Source: CAVHIG01 sp963636105 (GTDB lineage Bacteria > Bacillota > Clostridia > Peptostreptococcales > Anaerovoracaceae). Taken from it: DNA of 48,551 nucleotides. Positions 22,824-32,265 of the stretch are shown here, one piece after another; position 1 is the first letter of the stretch, and each line of letters starts with the position of its first letter. The position numbers were made by a program, and so were the translations under genes. The DNA is taken from positions 1 through 48,551 of the forward strand of contig CAVHIG010000005.1 in NCBI GenBank assembly GCA_963636105.1, read 5' to 3'. The notes beneath the pieces were generated by a model that did no database searches, was not told the DNA's origin, and worked only from the letters and a program-made list of their open reading frames with translations.

Positions 22824-24173
22824 CTAAATTCTAAGCTCCAAACACCTGCTGTTACCGAATACATCCACCACTCGCACGCTCACCTTCCCAAAAGATGTCC
22901 CTATGCATTGGCATACCGCGGAAACTGCGCCGTTTCCGCGAGAAAGCGTATGCTGCGGCCTATGCGTCTTTCCGTCGTAGTCTGTATCCACACTCCAATA
23001 ATCTATAAGAGACAGCGGATCCTTCTCCGCTATGCTTTTGACTGTCTGCTCGTCCTTTGCAGTGGAAAGCAAGCCCTCAAAATCCCGCTTGTAAGAAGCA
23101 ATGCTGACTGTGAGCATCTTCTTGTCTGAAAACTCTATGGGCTCGATTTTGGATGATATCTCTATCTCAAAGGCTTTTTCCGTGCTTTCTTCCTCCAATA
23201 CCGCAAAGGAAGCGCCTATCCCGCTCATTCTCTTTTGTGCGTTTGCGACGGCATAGCCTCCAGCATCACAGCAAATCCAGGATCTTTCGGTCTTTTCTGC
23301 AACCGCGGAGAGTGTAGCTGAGCCTCCGAAAAAGTCTGCGCATATACCGTCCTTTGGGCAGCAGCTCTCCACTATTCTCATAAGCAATGCCTCGGGCTTT
23401 TGTGTGGCATATCCCGTGCGCTCTGCAGAGGTCCTGCCTACCATGTCTATGCTCCAGACATCCTTCATATTTACCATTGTATACCAGCCCGTTTCATCGC
23501 GGTATTCCTTGACGCCCTTGAAACGGTAGGGTTTCAAATCTCGATTGTATGATTTTTCCTTTTGAGGCTTGAAATAGTATTTTGGGGTTTTGCTGTAAAA
23601 AAGCAGTGTGTCGTGCTTTCTTGAAAAATGCCTCTTGCTCGTGCCGCCTGACTTATAATTCCAGACGATTTCATTTACAAAATTCTTTTCTCCGAAAATC
23701 TCATCCAGGATAATCTTGACATAGTGCACCACATGCCAATCAAGATGTATCCAAAAGCAGCCGTCATCTGTCAGCAGCTCCTTCATCGCATAGAAGCGGC
23801 TTGCAAGCATCTTGAGATATTCATAAAGTCCCTTCTCCCAGATATCATCATAGGCAGTGAGCTTTACATTTACATTTTTGCCGCTTTCAGGCGACTTCAG
23901 CTTTACGACGCCGTCGTAGCTTGCCTTGGAAAAAAATGGCGGATCTATATAAATGAGATTTATTTTCCCTGCCATATCCTTTTCTTTTATCAGATATTTC
24001 ATAAAGGAGAGATTGTCGCTTTTTACTATCAGGTTTTCCCAGTCAGGCATCCCTTGAAAGCTTCTGCGATCCTTTTCTTGTATTTCAACGGCTTGAAGCT
24101 GCCCGCAGGCCGCATTTTCGTATTCAGCTTTGCTCTCCTCCATGAGCATTGAAAGCTCTTTTAGCAAGCTCAT
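22824..24173 (-). CDS. Orphan DNA adenine methyltransferase (beta-class, Mod-like)
   Basis: Site-specific N6-adenine or N4-cytosine methyltransferase, 449 aa. The catalytic DPPF is at 77-80 and the SAM-binding ADFFGGSATL comes about 210 residues later, i.e. the beta-class order with the recognition region between. No restriction gene is adjacent. Its ATG overlaps the ygiQ stop (ATGA) and lysA follows, so it is embedded in a housekeeping-like operon. The last 100 residues are unfamiliar and include R-G-N-G-A-V-S-A encoded by a perfect palindrome (22918-22939), the motif also seen in prmA and rsmE. Target sequence unknown. Confidence 0.88.
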   Translation of the reverse strand: MSLLKELSMLMEESKAEYENAACGQLQAVEIQEKDRRSFQGMPDWENLIVKSDNLSFMKYLIKEKDMAGKINLIYIDPPFFSKASYDGVVKLKSPESGKNVNVKLTAYDDIWEKGLYEYLKMLASRFYAMKELLTDDGCFWIHLDWHVVHYVKIILDEIFGEKNFVNEIVWNYKSGGTSKRHFSRKHDTLLFYSKTPKYYFKPQKEKSYNRDLKPYRFKGVKEYRDETGWYTMVNMKDVWSIDMVGRTSAERTGYATQKPEALLMRIVESCCPKDGICADFFGGSATLSAVAEKTERSWICCDAGGYAVANAQKRMSGIGASFAVLEEESTEKAFEIEISSKIEPIEFSDKKMLTVSIASYKRDFEGLLSTAKDEQTVKSIAEKDPLSLIDYWSVDTDYDGKTHRPQHTLSRGNGAVSAVCQCIGTSFGKVSVRVVDVFGNSRCLELRI

Positions 24174-26143
24174 CGTCTCCTCCTGTCGCTGTGCTCTCTA
24201 CCCTGCGCGCCCTTGCCCGGGTTATTCCTCTTGCCACTTTTTTCAGCCGGCCTCATTTGATCTCGGTCGCCGCGCTTTCCGCCAGAGCCATATCTGCCGC
24301 CTCCTAAAAGCACAGGAATCAAATCCTCTCTCCCTGCCTTTGCAAGCGCCTTCTTCACAGTCTCGCGATTTTCCTTCTTATTAAAATGTATAAGCGCCCT
24401 CTGCATCTTTTTTTCCTCATGCGTCTTTGGCACATATATATCATTCATTGTAAAAGGATCCTTTTCTGTATAATACATACAGGTAGACAAAGTCCCGGGA
24501 GTCGGATAAAAATCCTGCACCTGATCCGGCACAAAGCCATAATCCTTTAAAAATATCGCAAGCTCCACCGCATCCGAAAGCGTGCTCCCGGGATGCGAGG
24601 ATATGAGATAAGGTATAAGATATTGCTTGAGTCCAAGCCTTTCATTTATTTTCTTATACTTCTCCGCAAAGGCCATAAATACCGCCTTTTCAGGCTTTCT
24701 CATCGCGGCAAGCACCTCATTTGATATGTGCTCAGGCGCCACCTTCAAAGTCCCGCTCACATGATATTTGCAAAGCTCATATAAAAAATCGTCATTCTTA
24801 TCTGCCATCACATAATCAAAGCGTATGCCCGAGCGTATAAATACCTTCTTTATGCCCGGAAGCTCTCTCACACTACGCAGCACATCGAGGTACTCGCTGT
24901 GATCCACCTTCATATTTTTGCATGGTCCCGGGTAGAGACAGTCCTTATCCCTGCATACACCCGCCTTGAGCTGCTTTTCACAGGCAGGCAGACGGAAGTT
25001 TGCCGTAGGACCGCCTATATCATGTATATATCCCTTGAAATTTTTCTTTGATGTAAGCTTCTTTGCTTCATTTATTATGGATTCTTTGCTTCTCGAGCGC
25101 AGCGCCCTCCCCTGATGGAAGGTAAGCGCGCAAAAGCTGCATCCGCCAAAGCAGCCGCGGCTGCTTATAATGCTGAATTCGACTTCTCTTATGGCCGGTA
25201 CTCCGCCCTGCTCCTCATACATAGGATGATAAGTACCCATATACGGAAGCTCATATACATCGTCAAGCTCCTCTCTTTCAAGCGGCGGCTGCGGTACATT
25301 TTGTATGACAAATATGCCATTTTCATACGGCTCGGCGAGGCGCTTTCCTATGATGGAATCGTTATTTCTGTATTGCAACGCAAAGCTTTCGCAATACTTG
25401 TCCTTGCTTCTGCGCAGAGCCTTCTCATCGCCGTTTTTCGGCGCCGAAATTTCTTCGAATGCCGGCAATATTACCGTATTCTTGTCATTTTCAAGCTCCG
25501 CGAGCAGGTCTATACCCTGCAAGGCCTTTGCCTTGACCTTCTCCGCGTAGCAGGTGCCCGGAATCCACGTGATATCGCGGACATCAATCCCCGAATCGAG
25601 AGCCTCCGCAATTTCCACTACGGCTCTCTCGCCCATACCATATATCAAAAGATCCGCTCTGCTGTCAAGCAAAATCGAACGTCTCACCTTGTCATCCCAA
25701 TAATCGTAATGTCCGAGTCTTCGAAGGCTCGCCTCAAGTCCTCCGATTATGATAGGCGCATCCTTATATGCCTCCCGCGCGCGGCTTGCATATACGATGA
25801 CCGCCCTGTCGGGCCGCTTTCCCGCGATGCCGCCCGGAGAATAATTGTCGTCACGCCGCCTATGCTTAAAAACCGAAAAATGATTCACCATCGAATCGAC
25901 ATTTCCGCTGTTTATCAAAAATCCAAGCCTTGGCCTGCCAAAGCGCTTGAAATCTTCCGCGTTTTTCCAGTCGGGCTGCGCAAGAATCGCCACCTTGTAG
26001 CCTCTGCTTTCAAGCACTCTGGAAATAATCGCACTACCAAAAGAAGGATGGTCCACATAGGCATCACCTGTCACAAGGACAAAGTCTGCCTGCTGCCATC
26101 CTCTTTCTTCCATATCCTTTTTAGAAACCGGTAAAAAACTCAT
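24170..26143 (-). CDS. ygiQ: YgiQ family radical SAM protein
   Basis: Large radical-SAM protein of unknown reaction. The 657-aa length and the N terminus FLPVSKKDMEERGWQQADFV are diagnostic, as are DHPSFGSAIISRVLE, IIIGGLEASLRRLGHYDYW and the 4Fe-4S motif GCFGGCSFCAL. The last 40 residues are a highly basic Gly/Arg/Lys-rich tail that may bind nucleic acid. The ATG immediately follows the stop of the BMP lipoprotein gene and its stop overlaps the methyltransferase start, so the genes are likely translationally coupled. Confidence 0.95.
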   Translation of the reverse strand: MSFLPVSKKDMEERGWQQADFVLVTGDAYVDHPSFGSAIISRVLESRGYKVAILAQPDWKNAEDFKRFGRPRLGFLINSGNVDSMVNHFSVFKHRRRDDNYSPGGIAGKRPDRAVIVYASRAREAYKDAPIIIGGLEASLRRLGHYDYWDDKVRRSILLDSRADLLIYGMGERAVVEIAEALDSGIDVRDITWIPGTCYAEKVKAKALQGIDLLAELENDKNTVILPAFEEISAPKNGDEKALRRSKDKYCESFALQYRNNDSIIGKRLAEPYENGIFVIQNVPQPPLEREELDDVYELPYMGTYHPMYEEQGGVPAIREVEFSIISSRGCFGGCSFCALTFHQGRALRSRSKESIINEAKKLTSKKNFKGYIHDIGGPTANFRLPACEKQLKAGVCRDKDCLYPGPCKNMKVDHSEYLDVLRSVRELPGIKKVFIRSGIRFDYVMADKNDDFLYELCKYHVSGTLKVAPEHISNEVLAAMRKPEKAVFMAFAEKYKKINERLGLKQYLIPYLISSHPGSTLSDAVELAIFLKDYGFVPDQVQDFYPTPGTLSTCMYYTEKDPFTMNDIYVPKTHEEKKMQRALIHFNKKENRETVKKALAKAGREDLIPVLLGGGRYGSGGKRGDRDQMRPAEKSGKRNNPGKGAQGREHSDRRRR

Positions 26144-27289
26144 TTATTTCGCGCTTTCCTCCGAATTATCCGCACTGCCTGCTCCCGAATCACTGCCGGC
26201 CGCATTTTTATCAGCTGAGCCGCTTACGTCTGCCTCATTTGAGCTGCTGCCATCATTTTCAAGTGATTTTGTATAAGTATTCCAGGTCGACCAATTATAT
26301 GGCACCTCAAGACTGCCACTTGCTATTTTTTCTTTGTATTCTTCCACGACTTTGGACACTTCCTCAGGTATGTGCCCCGCAGGGTCTGAGATGGCGACGC
26401 CGCCGTTTGCGAGCGAGTAGGTCACGTCTCCTCTTTCGTAAAATTCACCCGTGATATAGCTATTTATTACATCGTATACCGCGACATCCGCGCATTTTTC
26501 TACCGAGCAGAGAACCGCGTCCTCCGCAAGATAGGATTGATCATGACCCGTACCTATTACGTAAAAACCGCGCTCATCACCGGCCTCTACTATGCCCTCA
26601 CCGGCATTTCCGGCTGATTGATATACAATGTCAGAACCGAGAGTTCCGTGTGCTACGGCTATCTTTTTCGCCGTATCCGTATCGCTGTAGGATTCTACCC
26701 AGCCTGTAGCCATCTGCGTATCTGAGCTTGCAGTGGCTACTCCCGCCTGAAAGCCGTACTGGTACTTATATTGCGCCTCTGAGGGAACTCCGCCTATGTA
26801 GGAGACTATGCCGCTTTCGTTCATCATACCTGCCACTATGCCCGCAAGGAATGAGCCTTCTTCCGCATTGAAGGTCATACCTACTACATTTGTGCCTATA
26901 TCGGACGCGTCTACTATAGCAAAGGCCTGCATAGGATATTCCTCGGTCGCTTCCTTGAGGCTCGCCGCCATCGCGGAATCCGCGCATATTACAAGATCCA
27001 CCTCGCTGTTTACCGCCTCATCTATAGCCGCCTTGTAGCTGTCCGCGTCTGCCGCTACCACATAATCCACATCTACAAAGAGCTCTTCCTTGGCCTTTTC
27101 GCAGCCGCTCCAGCACTTGTCATTGTATGCGTGATCCCCCGGGCCTTTTTCATTCATTACAAGCATCACAGCCATAGTAGGTTCAAAAGAACCCGTCTCG
27201 CTGTCCTCTTCCTTTTCTCCGCAAGCCGCAAGCGAGCACACAAGCAGCATTGAGAGAGTAAGTGCCAAAAATTTCCTTTTCAATCCCAT
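26144..27289 (-). CDS. BMP family substrate-binding lipoprotein
   Basis: Surface lipoprotein with the basic-membrane-protein fold, whose known members bind purine nucleosides for an ABC transporter. The 381-aa protein has a signal peptide ending in lipobox LAAC (about residues 20-23). It then shows the periplasmic-binding pattern, e.g. DSYKAAIDEAVNSEVDLVIC, GSFLAGIVAGMM, QAGVATASS and YVIGTGHDQSYL. The C-terminal 40 residues are a Ser/Gly/Asp-rich low-complexity tail. GGAGGATA precedes the ATG. No permease or ATPase gene is adjacent, which is unusual for a transporter binding protein; it may act with components encoded elsewhere or as a sensor. Confidence 0.9.
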   Translation of the reverse strand: MGLKRKFLALTLSMLLVCSLAACGEKEEDSETGSFEPTMAVMLVMNEKGPGDHAYNDKCWSGCEKAKEELFVDVDYVVAADADSYKAAIDEAVNSEVDLVICADSAMAASLKEATEEYPMQAFAIVDASDIGTNVVGMTFNAEEGSFLAGIVAGMMNESGIVSYIGGVPSEAQYKYQYGFQAGVATASSDTQMATGWVESYSDTDTAKKIAVAHGTLGSDIVYQSAGNAGEGIVEAGDERGFYVIGTGHDQSYLAEDAVLCSVEKCADVAVYDVINSYITGEFYERGDVTYSLANGGVAISDPAGHIPEEVSKVVEEYKEKIASGSLEVPYNWSTWNTYTKSLENDGSSSNEADVSGSADKNAAGSDSGAGSADNSEESAK

Positions 27290-27336
27290 TATCCTCCGAA
27301 TCTATCTGATTTTCATCTTATTCTGTCCTATTTTTT

Positions 27337-27365
27337 ATTATAAACTACGCGCGTGTATATTTAAA
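27337..27365 (-). promoter_or_regulatory. Promoter of the BMP lipoprotein-ygiQ operon
   Basis: TTTAAA (27360-27365) and TATAAT (27337-27342) on the minus strand are 17 nt apart, about 47 nt upstream of the lipoprotein ATG. The -10 is perfect; the -35 is weak. Confidence 0.55.
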
Positions 27366-27386
27366 GTGCTTTTTCAAACGCGCAGC

Positions 27387-28034
27387 CTATTTTTCTCCAC
27401 GCAGTATCTTTGTGAAATTCAATGTAATTCTGGCGGTGAGCCCCCACAAAATATAGTCTTTGTATTTATAGATGGGCACCTCGCTTGAGCCGTGCCGCCA
27501 CTTGTATCCGTTTGGCGAATTTATCAAATCATAGGGAAAATCCTCCGGTATGACGGGCGTGATGTCAGTCTTATAGACAAGCGGCTCATTTTCAAGCAAA
27601 AAAGAAAGCGGCAGCAAAAAAAGCTCCTTGACTTCTTCCTTGCTATAAAGCTTCTCAGAAATAATGCGCTCTACCGCGGCAGCATCCAGCTCTGCCAAAA
27701 AACAGTACATATTAGAATTGCTGTATGTGTAGAGCGTATCTGCCTGCGCTATTACGCGGATATCGTCGTAGCTCACCCCAAGCTCCTCGACGGTCTCACG
27801 CAGCGCACATTCCTCGAAAGTTTCCGCAGCCTCGACATGACCACCCGGAAAGCAAATCTCACCCGGCTGACGCTTGAGCCCCTCCGCGCGCACCTCATAC
27901 AAGAGGCACAGCCCCTCATCTGTCCGTACAAGAGGCATGAGCACGGAATAATTCCTGTGAAAGCCCACCGCGCCCGGTTTCCTTTCCTCGAATATATTTT
28001 CTATATTTTGTAAGCTGATTGTCTCAATATCCAT
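27387..28034 (-). CDS. Nudix hydrolase, CoA pyrophosphatase type
   Basis: The 215-aa protein contains the Nudix box GHVEAAETFEECALRETVEE followed by LG, preceded by GLKRQPGEICFPGG. That preceding block is the signature of the CoA pyrophosphatase (UPF0035/NudL-like) subgroup, so hydrolysis of CoA or acyl-CoA to phosphopantetheine and 3',5'-ADP is the likely reaction. It stands alone between a small P-loop gene and the BMP operon, all on the minus strand. The ribosome site (AAGGAAAG) lies rather far from the ATG. Confidence 0.9.
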   Translation of the reverse strand: MDIETISLQNIENIFEERKPGAVGFHRNYSVLMPLVRTDEGLCLLYEVRAEGLKRQPGEICFPGGHVEAAETFEECALRETVEELGVSYDDIRVIAQADTLYTYSNSNMYCFLAELDAAAVERIISEKLYSKEEVKELFLLPLSFLLENEPLVYKTDITPVIPEDFPYDLINSPNGYKWRHGSSEVPIYKYKDYILWGLTARITLNFTKILRGEK

Positions 28035-28140
28035 ATTTGTAAGCTTTCCTTTTTATATATACTTGATTTTGCAATTCTCCGGCTAGCTGCAAAACCCGAA
28101 TGCAGTTTATAAATGCGCCCCCGCAAAGGCGCAAAGAAAA

Positions 28141-28160
28141 AGCGGTGATTCCTCACCGCC
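28141..28160 (-). terminator. Terminator of the small P-loop gene
   Basis: GCGGTGA/TCACCGC hairpin with a short loop, followed on the minus strand by TTTTTCTTT, directly after the stop at 28178. Confidence 0.85.
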
Positions 28161-28177
28161 TGTCATCTCTATCCGAT

Positions 28178-28600
28178 TTAGTTTAAAATCTCGACGTCGG
28201 TAAAGTCTACGCCAATCATCTCTTCCTTGTCGGCACTTACGCTCACTACAAACTCCGGTCCGTAGAGCTCGGAAATCTTCTTCAGTCTTCCGATAAATTC
28301 CGGCAGATCTGAAAGCTTGAAATCAGCGTGCTTCAATATGCTGTCGATAAATATCATGCTTATATCGTGATCAGAGCTGATGATTCCGTAGATAAAGCCG
28401 ATATACTCATCGCAGTTTGTGATGTGCTCATAATCCTGCATGCATACGTTTCTGATTTGATATTTCAAATCATACATGAGCCTCTTGTCCTTATTTATAA
28501 AAATAATGCTGCCGCTCTTTGTTGCAAGACTTTCGTTTGCAAGGTCGACCATGCTCTTTGTCTTTCCGCTTCCCTTATGTCCGATCAATAATTTCACCAT
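28178..28600 (-). CDS. Small P-loop NTPase of unknown function
   Basis: A 140-aa protein with an N-terminal Walker A, LLIGHKGSGKT (residues 4-14), and a Walker-B-like MIFIDS near residue 85. It ends EILN after SADKEEMIGVDF. Similar stand-alone P-loop proteins are common in Clostridia and are sometimes labelled PilT-like, without known function. GGGAGG lies upstream of the ATG and a strong terminator follows, so it is probably monocistronic. Confidence 0.8.
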   Translation of the reverse strand: MVKLLIGHKGSGKTKSMVDLANESLATKSGSIIFINKDKRLMYDLKYQIRNVCMQDYEHITNCDEYIGFIYGIISSDHDISMIFIDSILKHADFKLSDLPEFIGRLKKISELYGPEFVVSVSADKEEMIGVDFTDVEILN

Positions 28601-28727
28601 TGTGACCGCCTCCCTTGTTCATTTTTCGCCGCATCCAGGCGGCTGGTTTTTCTAGTAGTTCTTAAATTATACATTAAATTTTCATTTGTCGCAAGGTATT
28701 TTAGCAAAAATAGTAAATACCGTTTCA

Positions 28728-30188
28728 CTATATTTTGCCATTCTGACCGTCGGCTTCTAATTTTCCGAGCAGATATAAAAAAGCAATCGCAGGAACTCTC
28801 ATTATCGGAACTTCTGTCTCATGCCTTACAATTCCAAAATCATCTAGGCGTTTGGTAATCAGAAATGCACTTGTAACTTTTGAATTTTTGTCCTTACAAA
28901 GCTCTACGATAGCATCTGAAGCCGGAATATGTGAGTTTCCACGATATTTGACCTCGCACAATATCTTCTCCCTAGGAGATTCTATTACAACATCTACTTC
29001 TTTCTGGTTGTCTCTGATTTTTCTGAAATAACCAAGCCCGGCCGTTGTCCCTTGATAGAACGAAACAAGATGCTTGTATACCGTTGTTTCAACCATGACA
29101 CCGAGCTCTTTTTCGTCTGACAAGACATCATCTGTCATCAGTACGGCATTTCTTATTGCCGCATCGGCAATATAGATTTTCGGTTTTCCCTTCAAGGAGC
29201 CCTTGCTTCCGACATCCATCGGTTTCGAAACATAAATCAGATTCGACATCTCCAGTGCATCAATATAGCTGTCTAATGTAGCAACCGATGTGTTTTCCAA
29301 CTCCTTTGCCGCTGTTCCGGAACTAAATATTTCCGTGGAATTTATGCACAAATATAAAAAGAGCTTTTCCATCAAAAGAGGACTTCTAATATTAAACAGT
29401 GTCAGTACATCTCGCTTGATAACCTTATCTACAACATCTTCCCTAAGCATTCTCTGAGCATACATATCATCATCGGACAGTACGAGCTCAGGAAAGCCAC
29501 CAATCAAAAGATAGCGGTTGAAGTGACTTTCCAACGGAGTAAATTTGTCCATCAAATCACCGATTTCTGCATTGTTCATCTTCACAAATTCTGTAAGCTT
29601 TAGATGTTCCGGCAGCAACGGTTCATCTAAGCGGAGAAATTTACAGTACTCATAAAACGACATCGTCGGTATCTTAAGGACACTCCATCTTCCAGTCCCG
29701 CTGTCTGTTGAGCCTTTTTCCAATATCGGACTTGCAGAGCCGGTTGCAGCAAGGCGAACATCCTTTCTGCTGTCATAGATGACTTTCATCCACAATTCCC
29801 AATGCTCCGTGTACTGTATCTCATCAAAAAACAGATATCTGGTTCCCTCAATCGGATAAAGAGATTCATAAATAGACAATACATTTTCGACATTCACAAG
29901 CTTTAAAATCGGATTATCAAATGATACATACAAAATATTCTTTGGATTTATTCCCTCATCAAGCAACTCATCAATCATCTGATACATGATAGTTGTTTTG
30001 CCGACCCGCCTTGCACCGGATAAAACAGCAAATCTTCTTATAGTCTTGTGAGTTATCATTCTCATTGCCTCATAATAGGCGAGTCTTTTCTGTGGTTTGC
30101 TTTCTTCTTTGATTGCTACCGGATTACGCCACCATGGATTATACCGGCGAAGCACCTTAATAACCTGTTCATCACTTACCAATGCCAT
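28728..30188 (-). CDS. AAA ATPase of the AAA_14/DUF4143 family (copy 1)
   Basis: A 486-aa ATPase with Walker A GARRVGKTT (58-66) and Walker B LFFDEIQY (119-126, D122/E123). The C-terminal DUF4143 region holds KEVDVVIESPREK and ILCEVKYRG, the D...E-x-K pattern of PD-(D/E)XK nucleases, so a nuclease-like domain is plausible. These genes are widespread and often mobile or repeated; no function is established. AAAGGATG precedes the ATG. It is clearly divergent from copies 2 and 3, which lie upstream. The gap 30189-30351 is AT-rich and holds no gene. Confidence 0.88.
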   Translation of the reverse strand: MALVSDEQVIKVLRRYNPWWRNPVAIKEESKPQKRLAYYEAMRMITHKTIRRFAVLSGARRVGKTTIMYQMIDELLDEGINPKNILYVSFDNPILKLVNVENVLSIYESLYPIEGTRYLFFDEIQYTEHWELWMKVIYDSRKDVRLAATGSASPILEKGSTDSGTGRWSVLKIPTMSFYEYCKFLRLDEPLLPEHLKLTEFVKMNNAEIGDLMDKFTPLESHFNRYLLIGGFPELVLSDDDMYAQRMLREDVVDKVIKRDVLTLFNIRSPLLMEKLFLYLCINSTEIFSSGTAAKELENTSVATLDSYIDALEMSNLIYVSKPMDVGSKGSLKGKPKIYIADAAIRNAVLMTDDVLSDEKELGVMVETTVYKHLVSFYQGTTAGLGYFRKIRDNQKEVDVVIESPREKILCEVKYRGNSHIPASDAIVELCKDKNSKVTSAFLITKRLDDFGIVRHETEVPIMRVPAIAFLYLLGKLEADGQNGKI

Positions 30189-30351
30189 AAAATCACATCC
30201 TTTATACCATTTTTCACATCTTATAAATTATACTTATCGTTTTCCGTGTGTGTTTTATAAGTATATTTTAGCAATAGTCAGCGCAAAAATCAAGATAGTA
30301 TTTAATTTGAAAAATGGGGATGCGTTTAATTTGATGGACAACAGTTATAAT

Positions 30352-31605
30352 TTACAAATCAAGGCTATTCGGATTCAACAGAAAATCCATGATGCCCATA
30401 ATAACTATACCCTTTTCATTGCGCCACAGCTTGATTCTGTCCTTCACCACAATGATTTTTTTGAAAGAATCGTCGATGCGAACCAGTGAATTTTGCTCCT
30501 GTTCCATTTTTTCCTGGTCAGGAATAGCAAATGCAGATTGAATATAGTATCTGCGACTGCCAAGATTGCAGACAAAATCGACCTCTAATCTCCTGCGTAC
30601 AACTTTACCTTCTTCATTTTTTTCTGCGTGTTCCACAACACCCACATCTACATTGAATCCTCTGATGAGAAGCTCATTGTAGATAATGTTTTCCATGATG
30701 TGATTTTCTTCCTGCTGGCGGAAATTAAGCTGCGCATTACGAAGCCCTACATCTGTGAAATAGTACTTATACGGTGAAGCAATGTACCGCTTGCCTTTGA
30801 TATCGTACCGCTCTGCCTTGCTGATGAAAAAAGCATCCAGCAGGTAGCCGATATAGGTTCCAATCGTCTTATCGCTGACAGGCATACCATTGCTGCTAAA
30901 TGTATTTGCAAGCTTTGTCGGATTTGTCAGTGACCCTACCGCAGATGCCAGAATATTAAGCAGCGCAGACATGGCATTGTCTCCGCGTAGATTATAGCGG
31001 TTTTCAATATCCTTCAGATACAGCTCCTTACAGAGAGTGGTCAGATATCCGGACTTCAACTCATCGGTTTTCCTACTGAGAATCTGCGGCAGTCCGCCAT
31101 AGGTATAATAATCGACCCATGCGTCGTACTTATCACCCGAGTACGCTGAAACATACTCAGAAAAGGAAAGCGGATACACATGCACTTCGTCTCCTCGCCC
31201 ACGAAACTCTGTAAGGACATCCGATGAAAGAAATTTGGAATTGCTTCCGGTAACATAAATGTCCACATTATCCCGCCGGTTCAATCCGTTGAGTACCGCT
31301 TCGAAATTTCCGCACAGCTGAACCTCATCCAAAAATACATACCACATATTGTCGTCCGTAATGCGTTCTTTGATGTAGGCACTCAGTTTCTTACTGTCAT
31401 GAAGCTCCTCGAAGTCATCGTCATCCAGCGGAATGGTTATAATTCTGGATGCTTCCACACCGGATTCAATCAGATATTGATAATAAAGCTTAAACAGAAG
31501 ATATGATTTTCCGCATCGGCGGATACCGGTGACGACCTTTATCATTCCGTTCTCTCTTCGTTCTATCAGCCGGTTCAGATACAGGTCTCTCCTGATTTGT
31601 TCCAT
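30352..31605 (-). CDS. AAA ATPase of the AAA_14/DUF4143 family (copy 2)
   Basis: A 417-aa protein starting MEQIRRDLYLNRLIERRENG, with Walker A TGIRRCGKSYLL and Walker B YVFLDEVQL. ATGSNS-like sensor VTGSNSKFLSS is followed by the segment from EFRGRGDEVHVYPLSFSEY. The DUF4143 end has RRLEVDFVCNLGSRRYYIQSA, in which the usual E-x-K is replaced by I-Q-S. It is closely related to copy 3, which is divergently oriented. The ATG at 31605 is chosen because AAGGAG lies 11 nt upstream. Just upstream, CGGGAAA and TTTCCCG flank a segment sharing TGCAAC...ACACTTT with the copy 3 leader, a possible operator. Confidence 0.9.
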   Translation of the reverse strand: MEQIRRDLYLNRLIERRENGMIKVVTGIRRCGKSYLLFKLYYQYLIESGVEASRIITIPLDDDDFEELHDSKKLSAYIKERITDDNMWYVFLDEVQLCGNFEAVLNGLNRRDNVDIYVTGSNSKFLSSDVLTEFRGRGDEVHVYPLSFSEYVSAYSGDKYDAWVDYYTYGGLPQILSRKTDELKSGYLTTLCKELYLKDIENRYNLRGDNAMSALLNILASAVGSLTNPTKLANTFSSNGMPVSDKTIGTYIGYLLDAFFISKAERYDIKGKRYIASPYKYYFTDVGLRNAQLNFRQQEENHIMENIIYNELLIRGFNVDVGVVEHAEKNEEGKVVRRRLEVDFVCNLGSRRYYIQSAFAIPDQEKMEQEQNSLVRIDDSFKKIIVVKDRIKLWRNEKGIVIMGIMDFLLNPNSLDL

Positions 31606-31625
31606 AGTCTCACACTCCTTACTTC

Positions 31626-31653
31626 GGGAAAGTGTAAACAGTTGCATTTTCCC
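31626..31653. promoter_or_regulatory. Possible operator upstream of DUF4143 copy 2
   Basis: GGGAAA and TTTCCC arms surround a core, GTGTAAACAGTTGCA, that resembles GTGTTAAAGGTTGCA in both repeats before copy 3 (32266-32301, 32350-32385). Shared sequence at two divergent paralogs suggests common regulation. Confidence 0.4.
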
Positions 31654-31732
31654 GTAATGATATTATACCACAGCCAACAGCCGCGTCAATATCGCACGCT
31701 TTATTATTTATTCTGAACTTCCAGAAAAAATT

Positions 31733-31766
31733 CTACTCGCGTCAGTTCAGCCGCTGTAGCGAGTAG
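31733..31766 (-). terminator. Hairpin after the broken small gene
   Basis: CTACTCGC (31733-31740) pairs with GCGAGTAG (31759-31766), and on the minus strand it is followed by AATTTTTT. It probably terminated the now broken gene ending at 31775. Confidence 0.65.
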
Positions 31767-31774
31767 GATTTTTG

Positions 31775-32090
31775 CTATTCCTCATTCCTGTCTTCCGGAT
31801 CACTTTTTATGAACTCCATGATCTGTTCGTACGTCCATTTGCTCTTTGCCGCAGCAGCCAACAGTGCCGTCTGTAGCAGCTGGTCATCCTGCCCCTCATG
31901 ATAATAGACCGTTTCGAAATAATGATTATATCCGCAATCTCAATATCACCTGATTGGCAGGCCTTGTCGATTGAATCATAGGAGATAAAGATCTTTTCAC
32001 GATGATTACGGGATGCATTCCATTCGTTCAGAAAAACGATGCTCTGATCAAGCGTGATACTGGTGATAAAAAATGTGATTGATTTCCTTT
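31775..32090 (-). pseudogene. Frameshifted fragment of an unknown gene
   Basis: The minus strand encodes ITSITLDQSIVFLNEWNASR and then FISYDSIDKACQSGDIEIAD in one frame. It continues as YNHYFETVYYHEGQDDQLLQ and ends KWTYEQIMEFIKSDPEDRNEE in another, with the shift near 31940. No start codon with a ribosome site is visible, so the gene is both truncated and frameshifted. I do not recognise the family. It fills most of the 795-bp gap between two DUF4143 genes, consistent with repeated insertion and decay here. Confidence 0.5.
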
Positions 32091-32109
32091 TGGATAAGGA
32101 ACTTATTTA

Positions 32110-32149
32110 AAAAGTCCGTGCGATTGGCTCTCTCTTACCGAAATATACA
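32110..32149 (+). repeat. 40-bp direct repeat, left copy
   Basis: AAAAGTCCGTG followed by TGGCTCTCTCTTA and CGAAATATACA; 37 of 40 positions match 34210-34249, exactly 2,100 bp away in the same orientation. The pair brackets DUF4143 copy 3. Confidence 0.8.
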
Positions 32150-32265
32150 GCGTATAGCCCTTGAATCCTTTTAGCCTTTGGAATTTCAATAAAAAATTTA
32201 TGTCCGTTTTGGGCATTTTTATTTGATATCTTTTGTACATGTTTATTGTATCATTTACAGTTCGC

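Noticed and set aside
25115..26134. Open frame of 339 codons antisense to ygiQ
   Set aside because: Shadow of the radical-SAM gene; no recognisable motifs and no ribosome site.
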